A stretch of DNA of 39,590 nucleotides from an uncultured Pelagibacteraceae bacterium (GTDB lineage: Bacteria; Pseudomonadota; Alphaproteobacteria; Pelagibacterales; Pelagibacteraceae). How positions within the stretch are numbered: position 1 is the stretch's first letter; each line of letters begins with the position of its first letter. The position numbers and the translations under genes were made by a program. Shown in pieces: positions 29,608 through 38,246 of the stretch. The notes below the pieces were generated by a model. That model was given only the letters and a program-made list of their open reading frames with translations. It was not told the DNA's origin and did no database searches. The stretch lies in assembly GCA_902529785.1 (NCBI GenBank), contig CABZXV010000008.1, positions 1 through 39,590 on the forward strand, given 5' to 3'.

Positions 29608-30282
29608 ATGAAAAAAAGTTTTAAAAAACTTGAAAACTCAATAATAAATTGTAAGAAATGTCCAAGACTTGTAAACTTTAGAACTCGGGTAGCAAAAGAT
29701 AAAAGAAAACAATATATAAATGAGAAATATTGGGGAAAACCAATAACAGGTTTTGGTGACCAAAAAGCAAGAATTTTATTAGTTGGTTTAGCCCCTGCTG
29801 CTCATGGTGGCAATAGGACTGGAAGAGTTTTTACAGGTGATAGATCATCTGAATTTTTGTACAAATGCCTTCATAAAGCTAAATTATCGAACAAATCAAA
29901 TTCAGTTCACAGAAACGATGGTTTGATACTAAATGATAGTTTTATAACTACAGCATTAAAATGTGTCCCTCCAGGAGATAAGCCAACTAGAAATGAACTT
30001 AATAATTGTTTTAAATATTTTAAAAATGAAATTGAAAACTTAGATAATTTAAAAATCATTATTGCTCTTGGAAAAATAGCTTTTGATACGTGTATAGAGT
30101 TTTATAGAAAACAATTTAAAATAGAAAATAATATTAAATTTGGACACAGTAAATTTTTTAAGCTGCCAAATAACATTTTATTAGTTGGATCTTATCACCC
30201 AAGTCCTAGAAATGTTAACACCGGAAGAATTGATGTTAATAAAATGACTAATTTATTTCTTAAGGTTAAAAAAGTCATTTAA
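29608..30282 (+). CDS. Uracil-DNA glycosylase, family 5 (UdgB-like)
   Basis: DNA-repair enzyme that excises uracil and other deaminated bases. The 224 residues contain motif GLAPAAHGGNRTGRVFTGD (60-78), which lacks the catalytic acid of families 1 and 4 as is typical of family 5, and the C-terminal motif HPSPRNVNTGR (197-207). Four cysteines C15, C18, C119 and C134 match the 4Fe-4S ligands. The 49-base gap before it is shared with a divergent dehydrogenase gene. The last 8 bases overlap the convergent thioesterase gene. Confidence 0.88.
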   Translation: MKKSFKKLENSIINCKKCPRLVNFRTRVAKDKRKQYINEKYWGKPITGFGDQKARILLVGLAPAAHGGNRTGRVFTGDRSSEFLYKCLHKAKLSNKSNSVHRNDGLILNDSFITTALKCVPPGDKPTRNELNNCFKYFKNEIENLDNLKIIIALGKIAFDTCIEFYRKQFKIENNIKFGHSKFFKLPNNILLVGSYHPSPRNVNTGRIDVNKMTNLFLKVKKVI

Positions 30283-30667
30283 TCAATTGACTTTTAAATT
30301 CTACTGGAAGTTTTGATGGTTTCCCCTTTTCATCCACTGAAGCTAATAATATTTCAGCCTCAACAATCATACTATCATTGACAAAAATATTCTGTTTCAT
30401 TCTTATTGATACATTTTTAACTTCTAACACTTTAGAAATAATATTTAAATTGTCTTCAAGTTTTGCAGGTTTATGGAAATTTAAGTTGCAAGATTTAACT
30501 ATTATATAAATCCCAAATTTTTCTATAAGATTTTTATTACTAAAATTTAAAGATGTAATTGCATCTGTTCTAGCTCGTTCCAAAAATTTCAAATAATTGG
30601 CATAATAAACTACTCCTCCACTATCAGTGTCTTCATAGTAAACTCTAAAGTTTGATTTAAATTCCAT
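30275..30667 (-). CDS. ybgC: YbgC-type acyl-CoA thioesterase (hotdog fold)
   Basis: A 130-residue hotdog-fold thioesterase. The signature YYEDTDSGGVVYYANYLKF (10-28) includes the presumed catalytic aspartate D15 and is followed by FLERARTDAI. Relatives hydrolyse acyl-CoA or acyl-ACP and are often encoded with the Tol-Pal system, but no tol gene is visible here. It converges on the uracil-DNA glycosylase gene with an 8-base overlap. Confidence 0.87.
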   Translation of the reverse strand: MEFKSNFRVYYEDTDSGGVVYYANYLKFLERARTDAITSLNFSNKNLIEKFGIYIIVKSCNLNFHKPAKLEDNLNIISKVLEVKNVSIRMKQNIFVNDSMIVEAEILLASVDEKGKPSKLPVEFKSQLIK

Positions 30668-30721
30668 ATTAAAAATATATTATCAAAGACGAGGAATATA
30701 TATACTAATGATTATTTGTTT

Positions 30722-30859
30722 ATGAAAATATATATAATTTGGCTTATAGGGGTTGTATTGTGGAACTTTGGATATCCTCAAGCAACACCACTTCTTGATG
30801 TAATTGCTGCAATTCTGCTCTCGTTTTTAAGTTTGGTACTCAAAAAATATATAAAATAA
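30722..30859 (+). CDS. Small membrane protein of 45 residues, unknown function
   Basis: An open frame from ATG 30722 to TAA 30857-30859 encoding 45 residues. It has two short hydrophobic stretches (4-16 and 24-40) split by a polar turn NFGYPQATP and ends in KKYIK, a positive-inside anchor. The remaining space between ybgC and the convergent DUF3047 gene is almost exactly filled by it, and the TAA lies one base from the neighbour's stop. There is no Shine-Dalgarno at normal spacing; a GAGGAA lies about 25 bases upstream. I recall similar short proteins in SAR11 genomes, but that needs a search. Confidence 0.6.
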   Translation: MKIYIIWLIGVVLWNFGYPQATPLLDVIAAILLSFLSLVLKKYIK

Positions 30860-30860
30860 A

Positions 30861-31511
30861 TTACTCAGAGGAAAAATAAATATTTTGATAATAACTTATA
30901 GCTTTCATCTTTGAATTGTCAGTGTCAGCCATAATAGCAACTCCGTCCAACTCTTTAACGTCTAGTTTATGGAGTTTTTTAAAATCTTCTTTTACATTTG
31001 CTTTAACTGTAATCCACTCATCAAAATTTTTTTTTGTGGTGGATAAAACATAATCTATTGACTTTTTTGTATAAGGGCTCCGTTTATAATCATCAATATT
31101 TAAGTTGCTAGAATAAACATAATTAATAGCTCTATTTGATAGTGGCGTAGCACCTGTTTTTTTAATAACAAAAACTCTTGCAGCAAAATCATGTCCTTTT
31201 TTTGTATTTTCTTTAATTCCTTTTAAGTCTTTTTCAACTTTCCATGTAATGTTTATATAAGGGGTGGCGTCTAAATCTATTTTTATTTCTTTACCTAGAC
31301 CGGAAGCTGCATTATCTGCTACTGCTTTTAGATAATTTCCATTCTCGTTTTTTCCAATTGTATAAATAGTTTTTGCATCAGCACCTCTTACTTTCCTCAC
31401 TTCTAAAGTAGAAAGTTCATTTTCAGTAAAATCAAATATTACTTTTTCATTAGCATTAGATAATGAAAAAAGAAAAATTGAGAATATTATTGATAATAAA
31501 ATATTTTTCAC
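30861..31511 (-). CDS. Secreted DUF3047-family protein
   Basis: A protein of unknown function with an N-terminal signal peptide and a DUF3047-like beta-rich domain. I prefer the GTG at 31509-31511 (216 residues) because it places KN and a hydrophobic core at the start, with likely cleavage after SNA near residue 20; a TTG at 31529 is the longer alternative. The domain is recognised from ITWKVEKDL, the GHDFAARVFV strand, the RAINYVYSS strand, SPYT and the late GVAIMADTDN segment. It lies 45 bases downstream of the zinc dehydrogenase gene and may belong to that unit. The location is presumably periplasmic. Confidence 0.78.
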   Translation of the reverse strand: MKNILLSIIFSIFLFSLSNANEKVIFDFTENELSTLEVRKVRGADAKTIYTIGKNENGNYLKAVADNAASGLGKEIKIDLDATPYINITWKVEKDLKGIKENTKKGHDFAARVFVIKKTGATPLSNRAINYVYSSNLNIDDYKRSPYTKKSIDYVLSTTKKNFDEWITVKANVKEDFKKLHKLDVKELDGVAIMADTDNSKMKAISYYQNIYFSSE

Positions 31512-31556
31512 AAAAACTTCTATAGACAATTTTATTATTTTTTCAATATTACGTAT

Positions 31557-32564
31557 TTACTCTGGCAATAAGACTATTTTTGGAGCAGAACAACTACCAT
31601 CATGAATTTGCTTGAAAGCCTCTGCTCCTTTTTTTAATTCCCGATATTCAATCCAAGATAGATCTCCTATTTCTTTATTAGCCAAAATTTTAATTGTTTT
31701 TTCAAAATCTTTATTAGTATAACAATAAGTGCCTATAAATGTTACTTCCTGAAGTGTAGCTTTTCTAAAATTAAATTGACCAGAAGGTTGTGTTAAACCA
31801 ATATGAATAATGCTACCACCAGGCTTAATCACAGAAATAGCTTGTTGTCTAGATACCTCTAATCCAACTGTATCGAAAACAATATCGAAACTATTTTCTT
31901 TTACTTCTTTATCATTTGGACTAACAAATTTACCATCGAAGTATTTTGAACAAACATCTAGCCTTAGTTTGTTTGGATCAGACATTATAATATTTTTATT
32001 TCCCTTTATTTTAGATAAAATTAATGAACACAATAATCCAATAGCTCCAGCGCCTTGTACCAAAGTTCGACACTCTTTAAGCGGTTTTTTTAATGATGTC
32101 TCGCCCATCAATACAGCATGTAAAGATACAGCTGTAGGTTCAGCAATTGTAGCTTCACTTAAATCTAGACGATCAGGTATTTCATAAATATTTTGATTTG
32201 GAGTAGAGACATATTCAGCAAAAACTCCACTTCTTTCATAAGGTCTATTCATGCCTAATAAGACTCTGTTAGGACATAAATGCTCGCGTCCATTCATGCA
32301 GTATTCACATTTTCCACAAGTTATTAATGGGTTTAATACAACATTTTTATCTTTGAATTTACCATTTTGTATTTTTCCACTTACCTCATGACCTAGTATT
32401 AAGGGCGGGATTCTTCTTTCATCTTTACCATGGTAAGCATGCATATCAGATCCACAAATTCCTGAAGCGTGAACTTTAAGAATACTTTCCCCACTTACCT
32501 CTGTTGGTTCTTTTTCGTCTCTATAAGTAAGTTCTTCTACACCAGTATAAACTAAAGCTTTCAT
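31557..32564 (-). CDS. Zinc-dependent medium-chain alcohol dehydrogenase
   Basis: A 335-residue MDR-family dehydrogenase, probably oxidising a polyol, secondary alcohol or amino alcohol with NAD(P). Catalytic zinc ligands are likely C37 (ASGICGSD) and H59-E60 (LGHEVSG). The structural zinc site has all four cysteines C83, C86, C89 and C97. The Rossmann motif GAGAIG lies near residues 171-176. It is closest in style to sorbitol or threonine dehydrogenases, but the substrate cannot be read from sequence. It starts 2 bases after the NCS1 transporter gene, suggesting uptake and oxidation of one compound. Confidence 0.87.
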   Translation of the reverse strand: MKALVYTGVEELTYRDEKEPTEVSGESILKVHASGICGSDMHAYHGKDERRIPPLILGHEVSGKIQNGKFKDKNVVLNPLITCGKCEYCMNGREHLCPNRVLLGMNRPYERSGVFAEYVSTPNQNIYEIPDRLDLSEATIAEPTAVSLHAVLMGETSLKKPLKECRTLVQGAGAIGLLCSLILSKIKGNKNIIMSDPNKLRLDVCSKYFDGKFVSPNDKEVKENSFDIVFDTVGLEVSRQQAISVIKPGGSIIHIGLTQPSGQFNFRKATLQEVTFIGTYCYTNKDFEKTIKILANKEIGDLSWIEYRELKKGAEAFKQIHDGSCSAPKIVLLPE

Positions 32565-32566
32565 AA

Positions 32567-34018
32567 TTATTTTTCATTAAGAAGATAATACATAATATAT
32601 GAAACGACAAATCCTATAATCCATGAATATGTTTTAAAATCTTCGAAATTAGTATTCCAAATAATTGAAAATGAAAAAATAAAACCAATTAATACAGCGT
32701 ATACGGCTTTATAATTCCATCCACCTGAATAAATGTACTCATTTTCTAGTCTGATAAAAAAAAGATCTTTGTGATTAACTTTTTCTCTCTTAACAAGATA
32801 GTAGTCTGCAATGATAACTCCAAAAATTGGTCCAAAAAATGCCGCTAAACTATCAATTAATTTTATTATTTCTATTTGGCTTAGTATTGATGGCCACAAA
32901 CTGCCTGTTATTAGTCCAAATATTAAAATTAGTATTCCTGCACTTTTAAGGTCCAAGTTTTTAGGTAAAAAATTAATTATACTATTTTGCGTTGGAACAT
33001 AATTAGTTATTAAATTTGTCGAAAGTGAAGAGAATATTATAAAAATTAATGCGTAGACTGTTAGATAGACATTATCAATCTTTCCTATTATATCCATCGG
33101 CTTTGTCATTATTTGATCAACAACGATTAGCTTTTGATTCAATAAAACATCAACACCTATTACAATAGTAGTCGCGAGAAAGGAAAAGATAATCATATTC
33201 AAAAATAAAAATAGATTTCCTATTTTAAGATCTCTGCTAGTTTTTACATATCTTGAAAAATCTCCATAATTCAAAAGTACAAGAGAAAAATATGAAAAAA
33301 TTGTCCCTGTAAGAATAAAAAAGGGCATTACATTTGATTTAGAAATCAAATCTGTACTAGTTGTATTAGATTTTAGAGATTGAAATATTTGAGTGCTATT
33401 TTCAGCAATAAGCATAATAAAAAAGAAAATTAAACCGAAGTAAACAAATATTGCGGAGAATTTTAAAAACCCTTGATTATATCTTTGACCATTCGTAAAT
33501 AAAAAAAATTGAATGAAAAATGTCACTATTAATGAAAACCAATCTATAATATTTAAGCCTAGAAAAAATTGTAAAACAAATTCATTTTCTAAAATTTGTG
33601 GGTCGAATATGTAATAAATAATAATTCTTGTTAGGTAGGTAATAGATTTGGATATAAAGTATGTTTGTATTCCAAACATAAAAATTCCAACAATTGATCT
33701 TAATAAACTTAAATATCTAGCACCGTTTAGACCCATGGACATTCTCATCAAAACTGGAAAAGGTAATCCGTGTTTTTGGGATGGATGACCAATTAAAGAA
33801 ATAAAAAAATACACAAGAATTGATGCAGCTATTGAGGAAGATAAAACTAAATAAGAGCTTAAATTATAGATTAAATACAAAGAAGATATAAGAGCAAATC
33901 CAGCAATAGTTTGAATACTATTTGCCCAATAACAGAATAAATCTGCCGAAGTCCACGTTTTGTTACTTGGATTAACTGTAGCTAATTCAAAATTTTTTAA
34001 TTCTATATTTTGACTCAC
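32567..34018 (-). CDS. NCS1-family transporter (nucleobase:cation symporter-1)
   Basis: A 483-residue inner-membrane permease with about 12 hydrophobic helices. The N-terminal NPSNKTW followed by ADLFCYWANSIQTIAGF (helix 1) is characteristic of NCS1 carriers, which import uracil, cytosine, allantoin, hydantoins or thiamine with Na+ or H+. The start is a GTG at 34016-34018. It is followed after 2 bases by the zinc dehydrogenase, an unusual partner if the substrate is a nucleobase. A 64-base gap separates it from the divergent EamA gene, where both promoters should lie. Confidence 0.85.
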   Translation of the reverse strand: MSQNIELKNFELATVNPSNKTWTSADLFCYWANSIQTIAGFALISSLYLIYNLSSYLVLSSSIAASILVYFFISLIGHPSQKHGLPFPVLMRMSMGLNGARYLSLLRSIVGIFMFGIQTYFISKSITYLTRIIIYYIFDPQILENEFVLQFFLGLNIIDWFSLIVTFFIQFFLFTNGQRYNQGFLKFSAIFVYFGLIFFFIMLIAENSTQIFQSLKSNTTSTDLISKSNVMPFFILTGTIFSYFSLVLLNYGDFSRYVKTSRDLKIGNLFLFLNMIIFSFLATTIVIGVDVLLNQKLIVVDQIMTKPMDIIGKIDNVYLTVYALIFIIFSSLSTNLITNYVPTQNSIINFLPKNLDLKSAGILILIFGLITGSLWPSILSQIEIIKLIDSLAAFFGPIFGVIIADYYLVKREKVNHKDLFFIRLENEYIYSGGWNYKAVYAVLIGFIFSFSIIWNTNFEDFKTYSWIIGFVVSYIMYYLLNEK

Positions 34019-34082
34019 TTAAAAGATTCTAAACTAATATTTTTATATGTCTATAAAAGTGATAACAGTAGGATATTAATAC

Positions 34083-34976
34083 ATGAGTTTTCTAAAAAGT
34101 AATATTGGTTACATTTCAATGTTCATTGCTGTTATAGGCTTTGGCTCTGGTCCTCCATTTGTAAAATTAGCACTACAAGAGTTTTATGTAATGGATTTAA
34201 TGGCAGTTCGATTCTCTTTAGCATTTATTTTAATGTTAATATTTGCACTTTTAATGAGAGTAGATTTATCTATTAAAAAAATTGGATTAACTCCTTTTTT
34301 AATGGGTCTACTAAATCCTTTTTTGGTAACTCTTAGTTTTCATATAGGGTTGTTGCTAACTTCTCCGGTAAGTGGTGTTGCTTTAATAAGTACAATTCCT
34401 ATTTGGCAGCCTTTTGTAGCAAGAATTTTTTTAAAAGAAAAAATTGAAACTAAAGTAATAATTGGAGCATTTATTACAATTATTGGAACTTTAATTTTAT
34501 TATCAACCCAAAAGAAAATTGGAGGTGGAAATTATTTAGGGGATTTTATTATATTTTTAGGGATGATGTGTGTTTCTATTAATGAAGTACTTGGAAGACG
34601 TTTTATGCAAACCAAAGTAAATCAATTAGGTGTTAATACTTTTCAATATATGATTGGAGCAATCTTATCTGTTCTAATACTTTTTATATTGTGGCCTGAT
34701 AGTAGTTTTAAATATAATTATTATTTAAATTTTAGTCCTCCAGTTCTTGCAGCCATAACATTATCTTTTATAACTTTTGGAGCTTATTTATTTTATAACT
34801 TTGCTTTAAGAAGAGCGCCTATCGGTAGAATTAGTTTAATGTATCCTTTAACTGGTCCTATTGGTGCTACAATGTCATGGATAGTTTTGGGTTCTACAAT
34901 ATCTATTAATATATTTATATCTTTAATAATTATTTTAGTAGGAACAATTATTCCTCAAATTAATAAAAAAAGCTAA
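34083..34976 (+). CDS. EamA/DMT-family transporter
   Basis: A 297-residue drug/metabolite-transporter-superfamily permease with ten predicted helices in two EamA repeats (about 1-140 and 150-295). The first repeat contains the conserved segments MAVRFSLAF and the ISTIPIWQPF helix, the second RRAPIGRISLMYPLTGPIGA. It probably exports a small metabolite or amino acid; the substrate is unknown. A ribosome-binding-like AGGA lies about 10 bases before the ATG. Its stop overlaps the stop of the convergent dctM gene (34973-34976). Confidence 0.86.
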   Translation: MSFLKSNIGYISMFIAVIGFGSGPPFVKLALQEFYVMDLMAVRFSLAFILMLIFALLMRVDLSIKKIGLTPFLMGLLNPFLVTLSFHIGLLLTSPVSGVALISTIPIWQPFVARIFLKEKIETKVIIGAFITIIGTLILLSTQKKIGGGNYLGDFIIFLGMMCVSINEVLGRRFMQTKVNQLGVNTFQYMIGAILSVLILFILWPDSSFKYNYYLNFSPPVLAAITLSFITFGAYLFYNFALRRAPIGRISLMYPLTGPIGATMSWIVLGSTISINIFISLIIILVGTIIPQINKKS

Positions 34977-36304
34977 GGGCTAGGATACATTATACTTGGC
35001 AACCATAATGCTATTTGGGGAAACATAATAATTAATATTAAGCCAATTAGTTGAATAACCATAAATTGCATCATACCTAAATATATATCTTTTAAATCCC
35101 ATTGAGGCACGACACCTTTTAAGAAATAAGCTGATAAAGCTACAGGTGGAGATAGCCAGGCGGTTTGTAAATTGACAGCTACAAGAATAGCAAACCAAGT
35201 TAAGTTAAAACCTAATTCTAAAATTAAAGGTAGAACTATTGGTAAAACTATTAATACTATTGGAACCCATTCTAAAGGCCAACCTAGAAGAAATATTGCA
35301 GCCATTATAATCGCTAAAATCACATATTTATTTACATCAAGATTTAATAAAAAGTCTGTTAATAGAGATGGAGTTCCTAATTTTGAAAATACCGCACCAA
35401 AGAAATTTGAGGCCGCAACTAAAAACATAATTAATGCTGTTATCTCTAAAGTTTTCAATAGAGCTTCTTTTAGACCATGGTAAGTAAGTTTTTTATATGC
35501 CAGTGCTAATAGTATTGCTCCAAAAGCTCCCATGCCGGCACCTTCAGTTGGAGTTGCAAGACCAAATAAAATACTTCCTAAGGCAAAAAAAACTAAACCT
35601 GCAGGAGGAATTAAACCCATTAAAAACTCATACCAAACCTTAGCCATATTTTTTGGTCGTTCTGAAGCTGGTAATACAGGACCAAGTTTAGGATTTAAAA
35701 AACATCTTAACGTTGTGTAAGCGGCATACAAAAATGCTAAAAGAATTCCTGGGATGATTGCGGCTGCGAATAAATCTGTAACTGGTATTTCTAATACAGG
35801 ACCCATAACAACTAACATAATGCTTGGAGGAATTAAAATTCCCAAAGTACCTCCAGCACAAATTAAACCCGCTGAAAGTCTGGTGTCATATCCTGTCCTG
35901 ATCATAGTTTTTCCAGCCATAATTCCCAAAATTGTTACAGATGCTCCAACAATCCCAGTTGCTGCTGCAAAAATAGTTGATACAAACATAACAGCATAAA
36001 ATAATGCACCTCTAGTTTTTGAGAGCATTAATTGTACCGCGTTAAATAATCTTTCCATCAATCCAGCTTGCTCCATCAAAATTCCCATAAATATAAAGAG
36101 TGGAACGGCGGCCAGGGTATTCTCGGTCATTATCATATTAAATTGCAAGGTCATTAAATAGAAAACTAACTTTCCAAATCCCCAATAACCAAAGACAAGA
36201 CCTAAAAAAATCAACGTAAATGAAATAGGAAATCCAACGAAAATTGCAAACAACATGCAACCAATCATTATTGCGCCAATTATTTCTGGTGAAAAGAATT
36301 CCAT
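34973..36304 (-). CDS. dctM: TRAP transporter large permease (DctM type)
   Basis: Twelve-helix channel subunit of a tripartite ATP-independent periplasmic transporter, powered by the Na+ gradient. The ATG at 36302-36304 (443 residues) overlaps the dctQ stop as TAATG and has AGGAAG at suitable spacing; an ATG at 36313 would add three residues. Family segments include ATGIVGASVTILG, AGGTLGILIPPSIML, PTEGAGMGAFGAI and the terminal AWLSPPVALSAYFLKG. It resembles the subgroup annotated as mannitol/chloroaromatic or 2-oxoacid TRAP systems. Confidence 0.92.
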   Translation of the reverse strand: MEFFSPEIIGAIMIGCMLFAIFVGFPISFTLIFLGLVFGYWGFGKLVFYLMTLQFNMIMTENTLAAVPLFIFMGILMEQAGLMERLFNAVQLMLSKTRGALFYAVMFVSTIFAAATGIVGASVTILGIMAGKTMIRTGYDTRLSAGLICAGGTLGILIPPSIMLVVMGPVLEIPVTDLFAAAIIPGILLAFLYAAYTTLRCFLNPKLGPVLPASERPKNMAKVWYEFLMGLIPPAGLVFFALGSILFGLATPTEGAGMGAFGAILLALAYKKLTYHGLKEALLKTLEITALIMFLVAASNFFGAVFSKLGTPSLLTDFLLNLDVNKYVILAIIMAAIFLLGWPLEWVPIVLIVLPIVLPLILELGFNLTWFAILVAVNLQTAWLSPPVALSAYFLKGVVPQWDLKDIYLGMMQFMVIQLIGLILIIMFPQIALWLPSIMYPSP

Positions 36305-36960
36305 TAAGGCCATCTTCCTTTCACAAAAGCATAATATGTTTTAAGTATTTCAGAAAAACCTTGAACTAAAAGTAAAAAGGCTCCAATTGGCATACAACTT
36401 TTTAGTGGCCACATTATTGGCATCCATGTAGTGTCCATCGCTCTTTGAATTCTTACTTTTCCACCTAAACATTCTTCAAGATTTGATCTTCCACAAATTG
36501 ATGTGTAAGCATAATCAAAACTTACATAAAAAAATACTAAGAAACCTGGTATAAAAAATAAAAGATATAAAAATAGATCAACTCTAGCCTGATTTTTAAC
36601 TGTCCAATTTCTGTAGAGAAAGTCAGCTCTTATATGAATACCTTTTGATAATGTGTATGCTGCACCAAGCATGAACAAAGCCCCTGCTAGCATTCTGCTA
36701 ATATCAAAAGACCAAAGTGTAGGTCTATTAAAAAAATGTCTTCCAATTACTTCATGTATCATTGCATAAATAAGTGGAATTGTAATCCACATTATTATTT
36801 TGCCTGATAAAAGCATTTTTGAGTCAATAAATTCGATTGTTTTTGCCATCCAAGGAATCATGTCCTCAGGCATTTTTGTACTTGTTCTTCTTTCAGCAAT
36901 TAATTCGTCAGTAATATCTAGATTTTCTTTAACTTTAGGTTCTTTATCTTTATCAACCAT
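36304..36960 (-). CDS. dctQ: TRAP transporter small permease (DctQ type)
   Basis: Four-helix membrane subunit linking the binding protein to the large permease, 218 residues. Family features are the helix pair around residues 54-75 and 90-110, the segment KGIHIRADFLYRNW and two C-terminal helices. It has a hydrophilic N-terminal extension of about 50 residues and a cysteine-containing periplasmic loop (CGRSNLEECLGG), which make it longer than the usual 160-180. It follows the hairpin terminator after dctP and overlaps dctM by one base. Confidence 0.87.
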   Translation of the reverse strand: MVDKDKEPKVKENLDITDELIAERRTSTKMPEDMIPWMAKTIEFIDSKMLLSGKIIMWITIPLIYAMIHEVIGRHFFNRPTLWSFDISRMLAGALFMLGAAYTLSKGIHIRADFLYRNWTVKNQARVDLFLYLLFFIPGFLVFFYVSFDYAYTSICGRSNLEECLGGKVRIQRAMDTTWMPIMWPLKSCMPIGAFLLLVQGFSEILKTYYAFVKGRWP

Positions 36961-36993
36961 TGAACAAGTATATTATTTAAAATTAAATTGTTA

Positions 36994-37026
36994 AAAAAAC
37001 GGGGATTAGTTAAATCCCCGTTTTTT
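36994..37026 (-). terminator. Intrinsic terminator between dctP and dctQ
   Basis: A perfect inverted repeat has arms at 36994-37007 and 37013-37026: eight pairs of core CGGGGATT/AATCCCCG flanked by six A-T pairs, with a 5-base loop. On the minus strand it ends in a run of T and starts 11 bases after the dctP stop. The G+C-rich core stands out in this A+T-rich region. It would stop most dctP transcripts before dctQ and dctM. Confidence 0.88.
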
Positions 37027-37036
37027 ATAAAGTTAC

Positions 37037-38125
37037 TTATTGTTGTGCTGCAAATGCAGATCCAATTGATGCATCAGATGTTTCCATTTGTGCAATAAAA
37101 GGCACTACTACTTTTGCGTGCTCTGTCATGTGCTCGTAAACTTGTTTAAAGAAAGCATTTTCTGCTGCATTCTTTTTAAGAGTAGCTTGAGCAGCGTTCA
37201 TGTACTCAGTGAAATAATCAGCTGGTGTATCCCATAGTTTTACACCATGATTTTGAGTAAGATCAATTAACGCTTTTCCATTTTCTACAGCTCTGTTTGT
37301 AATATTTCTTGTGATCATAGCTTCAGATGCAACTTCCATTGCATATTTTTGATGATCAGTTAAAGAATTATAAACATCACCATTTATGTAAATGTCTCCA
37401 TTTACAACGTTTTGGTGAAGACCTTGTAGATAATAGTTTTTAAGAACTTTTTGGAAACCAAATACTGAGTCCGGTTTTGGACAACACCACTCTGCAGCAT
37501 CAATTGTTCCTTTTTCAAGCGCTGGTAAAATATCACCACCTGATAAAGATACTGATGCAATTCCGATATCTTTGTATGTTTGTCCTGGAATTCCTGGAGG
37601 AGTTCTGAATCTGTATTTTCTGAAATCATCCATATTCTTGATCGGCTCTTTAAACCAACCTAATGCCTCTGGTCCAGATGATGCCATCACGAAACCTTTA
37701 ACATTCATTCCCATTTCGCTCCACAATTGGTCGTATAACTCTTTACCACCATTGTCGAAGTACCATGCTAACCAAGATTTAGTACTTAAACCAATTCCTC
37801 CACCAGCAACTGGCGAACCAAATAACATCGCAGCTGGGTGATAGTTTGACCAGTAGTGAGTCCATGCTGCACCACCATCTACTAGACCTTTGTCAACGGC
37901 TTCTAGTGTTTCTTTCATTCCAACAACTTCACCTTTTGATAAAAGTTCAAATTTTAACTCACCTCGTGTTAATTTTGTTACTCTATCAGTCCACATTTTT
38001 ACGATTTGTCCATCGTAAGATGTTTTTGGAAAAGTAAGTTGGATTTTTAATGTTTTAGCAGATGCAGAACCAATTACTGAAACTGCAAATACTAAAGCTA
38101 AAATCATTGATGTGATTTTTTTCAT
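37037..38125 (-). CDS. dctP: TRAP transporter solute-binding protein (DctP type)
   Basis: Periplasmic binding protein of the TRAP system, 362 residues. The signal peptide spans residues 1-23 with cleavage after ASA. The conserved arginine that clamps carboxylates is R174 in YRFRTPPG, and the segment GTIDAAEWCCPKPD (206-219) resembles the TakP/2-oxoacid and mannitol-like subgroup. The ligand is probably an organic acid, but the exact one is not readable. An unusually good ribosome-binding site, AGAGAGGGA, precedes the ATG, consistent with high expression. Confidence 0.93.
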   Translation of the reverse strand: MKKITSMILALVFAVSVIGSASAKTLKIQLTFPKTSYDGQIVKMWTDRVTKLTRGELKFELLSKGEVVGMKETLEAVDKGLVDGGAAWTHYWSNYHPAAMLFGSPVAGGGIGLSTKSWLAWYFDNGGKELYDQLWSEMGMNVKGFVMASSGPEALGWFKEPIKNMDDFRKYRFRTPPGIPGQTYKDIGIASVSLSGGDILPALEKGTIDAAEWCCPKPDSVFGFQKVLKNYYLQGLHQNVVNGDIYINGDVYNSLTDHQKYAMEVASEAMITRNITNRAVENGKALIDLTQNHGVKLWDTPADYFTEYMNAAQATLKKNAAENAFFKQVYEHMTEHAKVVVPFIAQMETSDASIGSAFAAQQ

Positions 38126-38177
38126 TATATATCCCTCTCTTTATTGTTATTAAGACTTAATAATATTCTAAGTTAAT

Positions 38178-38206
38178 ATTATTGGCTGAGAAATGTAAAA
38201 CGTTAA
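38178..38206 (-). promoter_or_regulatory. Candidate promoter of dctP
   Basis: In the 121-base gap before dctP, TTAACG (38201-38206) and AATAAT (38178-38183) are 17 bases apart on the minus strand. An A+T-only inverted repeat with 9-base arms (38159-38167 and 38175-38183) overlaps the second element and the expected transcription start. Both signals are weak against the local composition. Confidence 0.3.
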
Positions 38207-38246
38207 ATTGTTACATAAATTGAATATGCAACTTGAGGTTTAATAG

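Noticed and set aside
37402..37629. 75-codon minus-strand frame inside dctP
   Set aside because: It is an out-of-frame reading of dctP, which is complete with signal peptide and conserved arginine.
38159..38183. A+T-only inverted repeat before dctP as a terminator or riboswitch
   Set aside because: The arms contain only A and T, there is no T run after it, and no known riboswitch core is visible; noted only as context for the promoter candidate.
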